A stretch of 64,000 bases of DNA. It comes from Acridotheres tristis (lineage: Eukaryota > Chordata > Aves > Passeriformes > Sturnidae). The translations under genes were made by a program, and so were the position numbers. Where the stretch lies: NCBI GenBank assembly GCA_037013685.1, contig CM072884.1:7192001-7256000 (forward strand). Reading direction: 5' to 3'. The notes under the pieces were generated by a model. That model was not told the origin of the DNA and did not search any database. It saw only the letters and a program-made list of their open reading frames with translations. This document shows positions 10,986 through 25,500 of the stretch, piece by piece (within the stretch, counting starts at the first letter, position 1; each line of letters opens with the position of its first letter).

Positions 10986-13900
10986 CTAAGTTATTTTTAT
11001 ACATTATGAAATTAAGTTTGAGGTAAGAGTAATCTGTTTAATTGAAGAAAATGGCAACTTAAGTTTTTTCATCATGGACAATGTAGCATAATTGTTCTTC
11101 AATGTGTTAATCTAATTACCTGCGTCTTAAAGGAAAAGGGAATCTATATATTTCACCCTGAGCTAAAATAATAAGGCACATCAACGTTAAGGAATAATAT
11201 GTAAAAGTCTAAAAAAAAAAAAATTTTTTTCTTTTTTTGTGTTTTTTTTGGTTTTTTTTTTTTTTTTGAGGGGGGAGGATTTGGGGGTTTTTTTGGAAGG
11301 TGACACACCTGATTTAAGAACTACTTCTCTAAAGTAGAGACAACTTATCTATGGATTTATCCCAGTTAGGAAGATTGGACTGTATTAATGTGATAACCCA
11401 TTAGCACTCTTATATGATTTTATTTTTAAGGACAACTTTCTTTTTCCTCTAGGAAAACAATTTGCTTTAATTTCTTCTGGAGATCTTCAGTAGCATTTAT
11501 CGCACTCAGTATCAGATTTCACATGCTGTTCTTGAACCTAATTTAACATGTATTTTAGTTTATGTAAATTCTAAATTTGTTGCCTATTCCCCTCTGGAAT
11601 TTTCTTATGAGATATTATCTCCATGCAGGAAACAAATCGAGCTCAGTTCCTCTTTAACTGCATACTCACACATTTTGTTTACCTGGAATAAGACACTTTT
11701 TGTCTGTGACTTACACTCTGAACCATCCTGGATTTTTTGGCTATTCCTAAATCCATGAAAAATTAATCTGCTCCTGAAAACATCTACCTGATATCTGCTT
11801 TGCTGAGTCAGTCTTTGGAGCAACCATAGCTGGGAATCCAATAAACCTTTTCAGACTGTAAAAATTACTTTTCCCCTCATATGAGTATTTAACATATGAA
11901 AGTTGCTCGAGGCATATCCTGAAGCAGTTGCTCAAATGGAGCTGCTGTGTGTCAGTGCTGTACTGGCATAAATTCCCTGCTCTCTTCCCACACATTTTCT
12001 GGTATACAAGTAGGGCAGGAATGTGACACTTAACACCCCATCACCCCCCCCAAAAAAAACAACCAAAAAAGCCTGATCTCTTTGTTGAAGATTATTTAAT
12101 GTCATGCCTAAAGATATGTAGACCCCAACTCTCTCATATGCAAATGAGGAAAAAAACCCTCAGTATCCTACCTTCTTTCTTCAGTGTCATAACATTAATT
12201 TTATATCATTGCAATTTATTATATTTTAATTTGCTTTCTCATCTTCTCCAGTCTGGAAATATTAGTTTCTCATCGAAACCTCTTACATTCTGCTTTTTAA
12301 AGGAATAGTATATAAAAGCAAATATGCAACAGTGTCAAATTCGCAAGAAGCTCTTCACATTTTCAGCCTCCATAAACTCTTCTTATAGATTGAAAGTGAT
12401 CTCCAGGGGATATGTTTGAATAGAGCTGCTCAAATTTAGATTGTTTGTTGAACTGTGCATCATTCACTTGTGTCTAAGGGTTATTCTTCTATTCCCTTTT
12501 GTGTTCTCTTTGAATGCATTACAGATATTTACTACATTAGAACCTATTAAAAAAAAAAAAAGACAAGGTTTGCAGGTTTTTTTGCTGGTGTGTTTTTTTT
12601 TTAAATATTTCTATTTTTCATTTTTTTAGTACATTCGACTCAAAACTGAATGTGCATGGAAATGGCTGCTTTCTCACTGGATGTTTTTTTCTGTCCAGCA
12701 TGTTCACTGATTTCAGTCTTCAGCATAAGTTAGATAAACATAAAATTCCTTTATGTCATTTTCTTTTTCTTCTTCTTGGTATTATTGTCCTCAGGGAAAT
12801 GTACTCCTGTTTTTAAATATAACTAAAAGATACGAGTGAAGGAACATAATAGGTGAATTCTTAATCTGTAGAAAACCATTGTAAATAACATGAAAATACC
12901 TAGACCCAGCAAGTTGCTGAATAACATAAGAGCAGTTATGCTGAGGGTGATGGACCACTGATCTAGATCGAAGAAAATGATTTGGAAATTAATTGTTCTG
13001 AGCAAAAAAGAAAACAGAATGAATTTATCCTACAGACATAATTTTGGTTTTGTTGTTGGAAATCTGACAGTTCTCAAGCCAAAGATACGATTTTTTTTTT
13101 TTGTATTCTAATATTCTATCTAGTTTTTTTAACTGCTTTGAGGATTTTTGGGGATGTTTTTCTTCCCCAGTCTTGCTTGATCCTGTTTTGGTTTTAGTTT
13201 TTTTGTGGGTTTTGGTTGTGTTTTTTTCCTGAGAAGAAGTTTGTGGGAAATATTCTTCTTAACATCTTCAATTTCCTGGAATGACATCATCCAGATGTTC
13301 AAGCAACTTCTACTCCAAGTGAGTATCACTAAGGTGAAACTTCCTCACTGCCTTGCATTGCTTTTCATAAATGTTAAGATTTGGGCCCATGAGAGAGAAG
13401 ACGTCACCAAGAATTATTTGCTCAGAACCACATCCATGTGGCTTTCAAGTATCTCCGAGCCTTAAAGCACTAGAGGCTGGAAGAATACTCATTGCATATT
13501 TTTGAAACAAACATAAAAATAAAACCCACAAAAATTAAACCCATAAATTGATAACTGCCAAGATGAGTTTCATTAGCAGAGTGTATTCTCGTTCACACTC
13601 CTTATTATTTTCTGCTAGCTTCCAAAACCACTGAAGTAAGTAAAAAAAAATGCTGAAAGAATACTAGGAAAAAATCAAAACAACCAATCCATGACTTGAT
13701 AAATAGCTGGGAAAAAAAATTACTTGGAAAATAAGTAAGAAAATGATAATGCACCAGCATAATCAGATTCAGGAATTCTTCTCTTGGATTATATTCTGAT
13801 TCTCTTAAACAGTGTGGAATTTTTGGTTTATTTTATTTTTCTTGTATAATTTTATTTTTAAGAAATAATGGAAATAGCGCAATATCCCAAAGGCGAGTAC

Positions 13901-14924
13901 ATTTCAGCAGATATGTGGTGTGCCTCCATAGATAAATCAGTTTACAGGTTGTATGTGGGAAACGTTTTCCTATAAATGTTCTCATTTACATTCTTGGTAA
14001 GGTGTGCTGGCTAGTGTTACTATACTTATTAAAGTTTACTAGTTTTTGTTATGATTTACAGCAGAGAAAAATCCTCTGACACAGGAATTCTGGATTAGGT
14101 AGTGTTGTGTCCATGTGTGTAATCAGGGCTCGAGTTAATTGAAGAAAAACTAGCAAAACCTCCTTAAAACTAGTGGATGTAAATAAAACCTTTCTGATAT
14201 TGCCAGGATACTTAGCTGAGAATGAAACTTCAAGCTAGGGCTAGAGTAAAACTCCTTTTGGTGAGAACTAATGATGTTTAATTTGTTTCATTATTTTATG
14301 CAGACCTTTATATTCAGGATAGCACACTATCCTAGCCTATCATGGAAGGACTAATATCAGTAGTTATTTCACTAGGAGGTAGTATTTTGTAATGGATGAA
14401 CTTCTGGATGTTTTGTTTTTGGTTTTGGTTTCTTGTGGTCTTGTTCTGTTTTAAATTTCTTATATGATTGGTATTAGTACTGCTAAAGGAAGAACCTGCT
14501 AACCCACTAACTGGTCACTTAACACTGAGATTTTCTTTTTCCTGCTTACCATAACTCAAGGCTCTCATCTCTAGATTAACAGTACAATGGTATTAGTTTA
14601 GCTCTCTGTACTGCCCAAATGCTTTTAACAGTCACAACTAGGAAAAAAAAAATAAATAAAGTGACCATATGAGTTTCTAGCATGCTTGAAAACAAAGAAA
14701 ATGCAAAATATTTTCAAGTGGGCCACATGCCTATACCAATTCTGTCCCATCTGAGTGGGGAAGATTTGGAGAACTGTAATTAATGAACTCTCAGCATACT
14801 TAATTTTCCCTTTGCAAAGATAAATACCAAACTAACCAACAAAACCCCCTCAAAATAGAAAACATTTGTCTCATTGCTGAATTAATTTTGTGCAATATTA
14901 CCACTCTGATGTATCTGTAGTCCT
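10986..14924. other. AT-rich stretch with low-complexity tracts
   Basis: No gene is supported. A/T and T/G homopolymer-rich tracts occur at 11211-11306 (poly-A, poly-T, then a G-rich segment), 12550-12603, 13089-13102 and 13186-13227. An 86-codon plus-strand open frame (13205-13465) starts inside a T/G-rich tract and has no recognisable family. Confidence 0.5.
11211..11306. repeat. Low-complexity A/T/G tract
   Basis: A run of A is followed by alternating T runs and single G or C, then GAGGGGGGAGG and a GGGGG-T-rich end. This is simple-sequence expansion with no coding content. Confidence 0.85.
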
Positions 14925-15125
14925 CATATGAAATGTTTTAGGGGAGATAAAAAGAGGCCAACGCCGTTAAAAATGAACTTAAACAGATAAATTGGGCACA
15001 ACTGTGATGTACAGGCAACTTTAAGTGGCTGATTACAGCTTGCTTGCCTAATAAGTGCAGCTGCTGTGCTAGGATAGAAAGAGGCTATGATGATGCTGCC
15101 ACTATTAAAATGACAGTAAATAAAC
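14925..15125. promoter_or_regulatory. Enhancer-like block
   Basis: This is a stretch of balanced composition, including an isolated CpG pair in CCAACGCCGTTAA and several TTAAGTGG/TAATAAGTG-type sites, between AT-rich neighbours. It has no open frame or repeat signature. The texture resembles conserved non-coding elements, but this cannot be tested from one sequence. Confidence 0.18.
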
Positions 15126-18100
15126 TAGTTTCCCAGTTGAATACTATTCTCAATTTCTACCTTATTCACTGCCCAAATAAGGGATTATAATATTTGTGTT
15201 ACAATTGTGGCCGACTGTACAGTGAAAAGAGGGTGGCTTTTAAAATGCACAGTATAGACCACTTTTCAGTATTTTACATCATAAAGAGACAAAATTGCTA
15301 AATTAAACTAGGGCACAGAGAACTGTGGTGAGTTGCACAATGTCAAACCAAAAGTCATCCCAGAATAAGGAATTCAGCTTAAATCTCTCACACTTTGCCT
15401 TTACCATAAATATATCCAGCAGCTGGCTTATCTCTAAAAGCTGGGTAAATTAAAGACGTATTGTCAAGTTGCTAGACTTCCATTTGTATGATTTTTTTTT
15501 TAATATCTGTCTATAACCTCAGTATAATCCTTTATTAAAAATAATTCCTTTTCCCCCAGATCATTATATGAACCATTATCAGCATAGAAAGGCTCTTGAG
15601 GTTGCTGACAATAACAAAGCAGAACATGTGAGCTATGAAAGAAAACACTCCAGAGCTCAAACAGATTTCTCTTTCAAGCTTCTCAGGAGGCATTAGAAAC
15701 AATGGGAAATTATTATAAAAGTCTTACTTTCAGAGGTGTTGAACTGCCACATCTGTTGGAGATCAGTGGGAGTTACAGATTGTGTGCCTCAGTACATCAA
15801 GCCAATAATTTTAAATATAGTTCATTCATTGCCATCTTTAAGATAATAACAATAAGGCTAATTATATCCTCCTTCCACTAAGCATTCCATTAACCAAAGA
15901 ACATCACCTCTCTTAGGGTGCAATATCCAGAGGTGACATTACTTATTGCCAGAGGAGCAATTTAGATGGGAGGAAACCCCCGAAATCCATCCTGCCATGC
16001 AAGAGTTCAAATGCCAGAAGCCCCAGAGAGAAACTTCAGGCACATGACAGTGTGCATGAACACTGACATTTAGAAGCACTTTGATCTTTTAAAGCAGCAG
16101 CAGTTCAAACTTGGGCAGTCCACCTGGGCAATGTGTGATGATGTTGAAGCATGAGTAAAAATGATGTCTGGCATGTTACAGGTGGAAGTGCCTTGGAGCT
16201 GGAGCAGATTTTGTCTGAAAAAAAAATCTTGAAATCTGTTGCTGTTTTCCTTTGGGATCCCTTTACCTCTTGGCAGAACCAAACAATGGATGAATACATC
16301 TTCAAAATCTCCCTGTTGAAAGGAGTTGATGACTCCTCTATTGTAGCTTTTCCAAAGTGGTTCACTTTGAACTCTTCTGTAGCTACTACACAGTATTTGT
16401 TTCACATGACTTTTTGTTTTGTAGGTGCAAACTTCATTATATTCAATCTCTGAGGAATTTTTTTGGAGAGTTTTGAAAGGCAGGATTTCTTTGTCACCTC
16501 TCTCTCCCCTTTCCTAGCAGAGTTAGTTATTTGTGCACATCCTACATCTGTGCTGGGGGGAGACTATATTCTCATGATGTTGTGATAATTTTCCTTCCTC
16601 CTCATCACCCTTATCCTTGTGCTGGTTTTATAAGCAGCAGCTTATAAATAGCTTGATCACCAAATGACATGAAGAAAGATTTGTTATAAATAGTTCTGCA
16701 TGTACAAAGGTATTATCTTTTACTTCAGATCTGCAATACTCACTTGAATTTATGCTCTTAAACAGCTTTGCCACAATTTCCACCATTTCTACCATAATCT
16801 TTATTTTCTTCTAACGAGTAACTTTTGGAGGGAAAAAGAAACAGAGCAATAGCTTATGTCTAGAAGTACTCCAAGTTTCCAACAGACTTATTATTTTGGC
16901 ATTGAATGAAAAGGATACAAAGCTCAAATCCATGAAAGAAGAGTGACTTAGGGCATGAGGCAGGAGGCTTGAGTAATCTGGTGGTAAAGAGAACCAAAGA
17001 GAAAGGCTGCTACTTTGCTCACCAAAGTTCTGAAAAACGGAATTCTGCATAAACATTGTTTCCTGTGTCCATCACCTATCCTTTCTCAATTCTTCAAGCC
17101 TAATTATTCTTTTGAAATGTCTGAAAAAAAAAAGGAAGCTATAAAACATTATTGTGAGTAGAACAGAATGTATTCGGCTCTTGAGTTAAGAATTATCATC
17201 AGCAAAAGCACTTGTCACAGAATTAGGGTTAAGACCTTAGAAACTCATTCAGTAGGAGGGTTAAAAACTAGATGGCTGCTTGAGCAGGTGCTCTTCTTTA
17301 AGAAAGCACTCTAGTCTACAAGTCCCTCTCCAGGCATTGAGAAGGTTTAGCCATTATCTCCAATTAATATTCCCTTCTGTGATGAACCTTTCAGCTGTTC
17401 CTTCTTTTTTTCTTTTGACATGTAAAGTACAGTTTGAGTAGTTTGTTTAATGTTAAAAGTATTTGTTTTGTTTTGTTATTTGTCAAACATATCTACAAGA
17501 GTCATGGTGCTTGACATTGAGAAATTGATCTGTTTTTAGAGTGTGAATGTTGAGGATTTCCATTCTGTACATATTTGAGTAACAAATTCTTACTACAAAA
17601 AGTCTTTGAGAAGCCTCATAAGGGAAAGTTGCCATGGAGACCAAAAAAAATTGTTCATTTTTATTCATGAGTTATTGTAAGGGAGGGATAGGCCTAATTA
17701 GAGCTGTTTCAACCCTATTTATCCACAAATATCTACATGAAAAGATCTTGCCTCAAGTGAAGTCCATTCCTCAAAAGCATACTGGTTTTCCCATGTACTC
17801 CAAAGAAGTAGTCTGTAATTTTCCACGACAGCAGTGAATACTAAATATTCTAAATTAATGAGCCTATCTTTGCTGTACATTAGGTGAAAAAAGATTTATC
17901 ACTGTTGCCCATGAAACAGTGTTTCTGAATACACTATCGAGAATATATGCCACATGAGATAGTAAAATAGTTCATATAAATGGAAAGAATGAGACACAAG
18001 TGCACTTCCTTTTTGTACAAGTTACATGTATAAAATATCAGTCTGGGGTTGATGTGATTTGTGTTCCAAATTACTGAATAATTGATGCTGCGGTCCTCTG

Positions 18101-21100
18101 GCTTTATCTAAAGATTGCTTAAAGCTCTGCTGTTTCTATCTGTGTGAAAGATGTTAGTTCCAGCTTTTGTCTTTATCTACTCCATATCTAGTCTGTTTTC
18201 TCTTCATCCTCTCTAATCCAGCATTGAAAAATATATGCATCAGATCATTTTGTGTTGGCTAAATAATATTCCTATGGTTTAGGTGCTACATTGCTCTATC
18301 ACATATTTCATTACAAATATGCATTGTTCTTCTGATACCTGAAGTTTGGCCCGAGGTTTTTTTCCCCTTCTGCTCCACATTTTATTGTCTGATGGGCAGT
18401 AGGATTGTACACGTGGCCTTATTCTGCCACTTGGACGTGCTGGCAGTGATATTTTGCTCCTCAAATAATCTTAGAGCTCAGCTACAGCCAAACCTGAGTA
18501 CTGCTACAGATTCTTGTTCCCATACTCATCTCCCTTTATTGTGTCAAAGAGAGCTTCCATTTCTCATTTCTGAATTAGTTTCTTTGAATATGTCATAGGT
18601 CACAACGGGGCACCAATGGGTTGCAAATTTGATTTAAAATGTAAAATTATGTTGGGGCTTAATGGATTGCATGAGATTTTTATTGCTATCTAGATAACAC
18701 AATTTTTTTTCCTGAGATGGCATTTGTCACTTGCACTAAGCAATAATTCTCTGAAGTTTCCTTCAGATTATACACCTTTTTGAGAACTGAATACTATATA
18801 AAGTTCACTAACTGAACATTAACCAAATCAATAATTCTCTGGTTACTGAGAGATTTTTCATAAGACTCACAAAACTGGACATGTCAGTAAGGCATTCAAC
18901 ACTCACTCAAATTTGATCTAAAAGATATCAAAGTTGGTTTCCAGAACCAGACATCACCTAAAAAAAAAAAACCTCTCACTTTTATTTTTCCAAGACTTTA
19001 TTTTTAAAAAATACCTGTCAGCTTTGTCCCACATAGAAATAGACAAAAAATAAATGCCAGTTGTTTCATGTATTATAGTCTGTTTAGAATATAAATTTTT
19101 TTTAAAAAATTGTATAGGGGACACATCTAAGCCTCTGGATTAATATAATTTGTATTGTGAGGTCTCTCTTTTCACCTTTGATGACTTCAGCTTCTATTGT
19201 CTCAGCCTGGCACTAAGGTTGCATTTCATATTCTGGTGAGCTGACTTTCAGACTGACCTAATTCCTTAAAAATAAGAAAAGCAGAACAGATCGCTGGGGC
19301 TTCTGTTTCTTTGCTATAAGCCTAACTTCACTTTTCAGACAAAAATAAAGAGCCAGCAGTGCAGAGCTTGCCAAAATCACAATAGTTTTCAAGCATATCA
19401 TCTAAAACTGCATATTCTTTGTCATATAAACTGCATACATTTTAATGTTTCAATTTTTTTTGCATTTACATAAGCCTATTTTAGTACAGCTTTCTGTTTC
19501 TGTATTATTTCTGCTCAATTGCTATGATATTCGGCAAAAAAAATACAATATGCATTTTGACTTTTATGCAGGAATTATTATTAGTAGTGTGATTGCTATT
19601 GAGCAGAATGTAAGTAACCCACAGGTGAATAAATGAAAGGGGAGGGAAAAAAAAATCTCTCAATCTCTCTTCATGAATCTGCATGGGTTTTGAAGCATCA
19701 CTAACATAACACCCACTAATATTTACAATACCTTGTATATAATTGCACTGCAATCATGTTCTATTATAGGTAGAGTGCTTGCACATTTCTTTTTGCTCTC
19801 CTGTTGCTTTGCAGGCAAGCAAGATGAATGCTACTGCTTTTACCTAGAGTTTAGCCCCTAGAAATATCCAATACCAACATATAATTCTGAATCTTAACCT
19901 GAGTAGGTACATTCAGAATATTTCTGTATGGAGGGAAATTGAATGGGTCACAATAACTAACTTCAGAAAAACAGAATGACAGTCAATGTTTAGTCAAGAT
20001 GTAAAATAATGGAGGGAGTTTATTTCTTGAATAGCTTCTGTGATTTCAGTGAGACTGCATGAAAAGTAAATTGCTTTACTGAGAATTAGAGCTGTCTTCC
20101 TTCTTCCTGTCTCATCTGCTAACTGGAAAACTGTGGGAATCTGACTTCAGTGAGCTTGATACCAGATACACAGCAAATAAAAATAGAGAAAATCGATTTG
20201 CAAGATTTTTTTTTTTTTAATTGCTATTGATGAAACATCATCAGCTAAATGAGCCTTAAGATGAGCTTCCTGTTTCTGGTCTAAGGCTAATTTGGAATTG
20301 TCCAATTGCATAAGTAACCTTCAAAGAAAAGATCAGTAACTTTGTGTACGTGCCAGATGAAGTTGCAATTAGTGCTCCATGTCTGTACAGTACTGCTCAA
20401 GGGATAAAAGGAAGTGCACTCTTAGTTTTTAAACATTAGAAAACACCGTAAACCATGTGTATATTTAGATCTTGATTACTCTAGAAGTAAACCAGAAGAA
20501 CGACACAACCCTTCTATTAACCAGACAAAGATGATTTTATTAATTATCTAAATGTTAATTAGGTCTAGGAAAAATGAATATGCATATTAAGCAATGTATA
20601 TTTCACCTAGTGTAAACTCACACAACTTGAAATGAACTATCTTGCACTATTGAAATCCAGTGTTAATTTAATTTTTTTTGCCCTTGTCATAAGAAATATT
20701 CATCAAAAGAACATATGATTCAGGAAATAGTAACAGTGATTCAGTGCCATATAGAAATACATAGTTTCTCTCTGTTTTATTCTTTCAAGTTCTCTCATTG
20801 CTTTCTCTTAACTATTGTCTGGTTCTCCTTCATTTTCAATAATTATATCTACTTCTGTATTTCAGGTGCAAAGCTTCATCGGACTGATATGTACTTTTAC
20901 TTTTCATAAGAGACAACATTTGGAATCTTATTCCATCTTTGGTAGCACTACAGTGTGCCCCCACCAAAACACACACAAAGATTTTCAGATTCATCTCACT
21001 GTTGTCTTGGTTAACATGCCAGAGAATAGTTGAAACCTTGCTTAATTTAACCATTTCAAGAAAATTAATAAAAAATAATGAAAGTAGCTGTAGTAATTAA

Positions 21101-22435
21101 AAAAAAATCACAATTCAAAAAGAAAAACAGTAATTCCCAAAACACATGCATCTCACGCATGGTATGTTTGTTACCTACAGCCACACCTGAGAATTCCTGC
21201 TCACAGTTGCATGGTGCACTCACCTGAAAACCACCTGGGAAGGGCTTGGGTCACTGATAAGGAGGACACTGGGTTTCTCACAGTCCAGATCATGTACAGC
21301 ATGTACCTTATCCTAGGGTCCAGCCATGAGGACAAGATTCCAGTGCTTCCTCCCAGGACACTGCAATTCTTTCTGCATATCAGCTGAACCCACAGGCAGT
21401 TGCTCCTCTGGGACCTTCTGAGGATCTTTCTAATGAATAGCAAATTCTCTTTTTCATGCTGTCTTTCTGTCACCAATCCCCTGGTTTGAACAAAAGATTA
21501 TTTTCAATTATTTAATCCAATCGTTATCCCGTTCTTTTCCTGTTCCTGATTATTTCCTGCAGTTATTTTTGTGCAGTAGTGTCCAGGCAGTCTTGTTTGT
21601 CCCTTCATCTTACTTTTGGGGCATTAGCATCAACCATCTCCAGTCAATTCCCCTCCTTGCACCCATCATGCTCTGATCAGTGTAGGTTCCTTTTTCTTTT
21701 AGTCACTTGCCTTAAAGTCCTTTTGAAATTTCTCTTATTCTCTTTACTGTTTTCCACATATTACTAAGTAAATGGAGTGATATTTTCATTCCTGCTGGTT
21801 CACAGTTAGGTAGCTCTTTTTGCCATTAGAGGTCTTTACTGCACAGGAAAAGGCAATGTACATAGAATTACCTTTAAGGACTCTTTTTGTTAGTGTAAGG
21901 GGATTTGGTGTATTTTTATTTTTTTTTTTAATTATCATTTTTAGTTTCTTTTTTTCCAGAAGCTTTCAAAACTTACTTGGTATTAAGGAATCAGGCTGAA
22001 TTCTGAGTAAGGTTGAGAGTTCTAGTTGTGTTCCTCAGTTTGTTGTAGTTGATGCTTGAACTGTCAGGTCTGCAATAAGAAATGCCAATACTTCTTTGAA
22101 TTACTTAGATATACAATGTAATATATATATATTACTTTCTTTCAAGTACTTTGAATACTTTTCATGTTCACCCTTTAGCAGAGTGGCTGCATGTGAAGTA
22201 AGAGCATGATTGTCTTAACTATCTGAACTGATGTACCCTTCTAAATCTGAAAGATCTATTTTTTTTTCCCATTTCTGAATTCAGATTGCTGCCAGGACAG
22301 CTGGAAAAAGTTGTTTGGTTTTGGTCGGTTTTTTTAATAACTATATCATTAATTTTATTTTAGTCTTCCAGAAAATAAAAACTATCTTTAAATGCCTCAA
22401 ATTTCCCAGGAGCCCTCCTGAGGGGAGGGAGAGTG
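15126..22435. other. AT-rich stretch, no supported gene
   Basis: No coding gene is recognised. Overlapping open frames on both strands at 16070-16453 (up to 111 codons minus, 100 codons plus) are unusually dense for this window but match no family I know. A somewhat GC-richer patch lies at 21185-21430. Homopolymers occur at 18961-18971 and 20204-20218. Confidence 0.5.
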
Positions 22436-22590
22436 AGAGAGGGGGGAAAGAAAAAAAAAAAAACCAAACCAAACCTAAACAACCAACAAGAAAAAAAGAT
22501 TACAAAAAAACCCAACAACAAACAAACAAGGAATAAACCAAAACAAACCAAAGAAATAGAAACAAAAACAAAACCCAAAACAAGACAAAG
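22436..22590. repeat. A/AAAC-rich low-complexity tract
   Basis: About 150 bp is almost entirely A and C with scattered G, in AAAC, AACC and poly-A units. It begins with a purine-rich GAGAGAGGGGGGAAAG segment. On either strand it yields lysine/glutamine- or phenylalanine/leucine-rich open frames that are simple-sequence artefacts. Confidence 0.85.
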
Positions 22591-25500
22591 TATTTATTGA
22601 CTAGGAAAATATTGAAAATATTGTACAGAATTTAAAAAAGGTAAAGAATAATATATGCAAAAGTACTTTTAAAGATCTCAGATTTTAACTTTGCTTTCAA
22701 AAATTACAAAATCTTTTATCACTACCTTGCTGAAGACCACTGAGACTTAACTGAATCTGTTCATCATCTGGGATCGGAGTGAGACACAAGTCATCCAAGA
22801 CACAGAGGTAGATAATTCTTACTGCTTTCTCTTCAAATTTAAGCATCTTATAACATCCTTTGGTGCCTTGGGCATTTCTGGAACCAAGAAACTACCAAGG
22901 TTTTTTTTTGTTTGTTTTGTTTTGTTTTTGTTTTTTGTAGAGTACTCCAAATGAACTTGGAATGACATGGAATAATAAATTTCTTTCATATTACTTCTGT
23001 CATAACATCCTAAAAGACAATAACTATTACTGTGGTTTTTAGATACATGGAGGTTTTTTTACACAATATGGTAGTCTATAAGGAGCTTTGCATTAACGAA
23101 GGTTTGTTCAATCTTTCTTCATTAGATGCAAGGTTTGAAGTGCTAATTAGTATATAATGCTTAGTTTGCTTGTTGATTGAGGGCTTTTGTATTCTGCATA
23201 AAGCAAAAGCAAGAAGTGTGGTCTGATACTTAATTCAAAATATACGTGTAATAGGGGAGAATAGCCCTGAAAATTCTCCCTTCCTCCCTTCCTTCAGTGA
23301 CTTTCTGTATCTCTCTTCCAAAGTACAGATTGTTTTGTTGCATTTAAAACTATCGTCAAGGGAGAAAAAAAAAAATAGCATAAAGAAATTTATAGCTTTA
23401 AAAAAAGTCAGGTTTCTTGTGTGATGGTAATCTACTGGAATGCCCAGAGCCATTAACAACAGGGAAACAGCCTCTGATTTACTGATTTCTTTCCTAAGAG
23501 AGAAAAAATTCAACTTGCTTTAACTGTAGCTTTAACTTTAGCATTTGACAAAAAAAAAAAGACAGGTTTTGTGTATGCTGTGTATGTATGGTACAGTTAG
23601 GTGCATCATGAAATAGAAATCACAAGATATATGGAAAATGGAAAAAGGATTTTTAAAAGCTTACTCTGATAACACCTTTTGATAGCAATGTGCAAATGGT
23701 ACTATGACTTCTTTTTATTCTGACAGGAAATAGTTTTCAGGTTGTGTCAGATAATAAAGCATAAAAACAAAAGTAATCCTTTACTCAGTGGATTTTTAGT
23801 ACTTTATTGTCCCAGTAAGGAGGACATCCTTTTAAAAAAAAAAAAGGAACACACATTTTCAAAAATATGCTATTGATTAAAAAACAGTAATACAACAATA
23901 GAATACATATTCTGTGAATGTAAATCAAAGACATTATATGAAATGATGTGTCAGTACATTCAGAGACCAGAAAGCATAAAAAGGGCCAGGATCCATAAAC
24001 CTCATCTGGAGGTGTGGTGGGGAATTGTTTCATTTTACCCGGAATTTTGGGCAGAGAGTTTGACAAGAGTAGAAAAGGAATTTAAAAAGTCAAGAAAAAT
24101 GTGGCTTTGGTTGAGGCTGAAATGAGGGGGGTACTGAATAATATGTGCATCTCAAACCTCTATGTCCTGGGTGTATGTTCTGATATAAATTCTACTTTGG
24201 ACAACAATACCACTTTCCCCGCCCCCCACACTTTTCTTTCTTTCATTCATAAAAACAGTAAAATTCTTTGTCCTTTTTAACTAGAGGACGTCTTTCAAGG
24301 TCAGTTCTATATTTATTTTTTAAAGTAAATATCTATTGTGTTTGGACAATATTGGAATAAACGATGACAATAAAGCAAGTAAAATCTGACTTGATGTTTT
24401 GGTAATGTTCAATCTGCTTTCAAGAATATTTTTCTCTTCTTAAGTGATGATTTCAATGTCAGAATGCTAGGGAATGAGGAAGAATGGCATTTCAAATATC
24501 AAAAAGGCATTCAGCTCAAAATATTTGAGTTCTTTAGTGCAATCTCCTGTTGCATCAGTATTGCTATGTATTTTTTACAGTATGTATCTACAGCTGAAAA
24601 TACAGTTTAATTTTTAAATAATATAAAAATCTATTAATTTTGGTATTGTAGTGCAGGGTAGTTTGTTGTCGGGTTTTGGGGTTTTTTTTAGGGAATGAGG
24701 GTTTTTTTTTGTCCTCAAAAATTCTCCTTCTCCGTATATTTATAAAGGGCAAGCATTGTGTCCTCCCTAAGACAATGCTATGTACTGTAAGAAAATTTCT
24801 GGGCCATTAGATACCTGACTTGGTCTTTCCAACTGCAAGGTTTTCAGTTTCCTATTAAGGATTCTGTCTGAAGAGTGGTGGTGTTTCTTCACAGGAGACA
24901 GATTAAATCCCCAAGGGCCAGGTGTAGCTTCAGTGCTCGGGGCTGTGCTCCAGCTTGTTCCCCTTATTGCAGTATTTGCTGTTCTTGATATTGCCCAGCA
25001 GGATTTACATCCTCAACTCATTGCCAGAACATCTAACCTGGTTTATATTGATCCTTTAGCATTTTACACCCTGAAAGTGACAAAGTGGATTCCCGGACAT
25101 GAAAGAAGTTGATTGACTGGGGGTTTTTTTTCCTTACAAAAGGAACAAAACTCCCAGTTTTTTTACTTAGTGGTATTTCTCAACTTTGTGGTAAAATACT
25201 ATTGCATGTCTGGGTAAAACCACGTATTATAAACAAGATGAAAAATTGATTAAGTTGACATTTTACTGACTACTCTCTCCTGAATTTACTCATGCTGTAC
25301 AGGACAAGTTCCACAGCTCAGTGAAAAAAGTGGAATCAGTTTAATTTCTTGCATGAAGAGTACAGCAGGGAGAAAAAAGAAAAGGTGGAGGATCATGGTT
25401 TGTTAATACTAATTTACCTAAGTGAAAAAATAATTTCTTTTATAACTGAGAACTCTGAGGAAAACACAGTGATTAGATGTCCCCTCTTTTTTTTTTTTTT

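Noticed and set aside
22315..22578. Lysine/glutamine-rich (plus) and phenylalanine/leucine-rich (minus) open frames
   Set aside because: They are translations of an A/AAAC simple-sequence tract.
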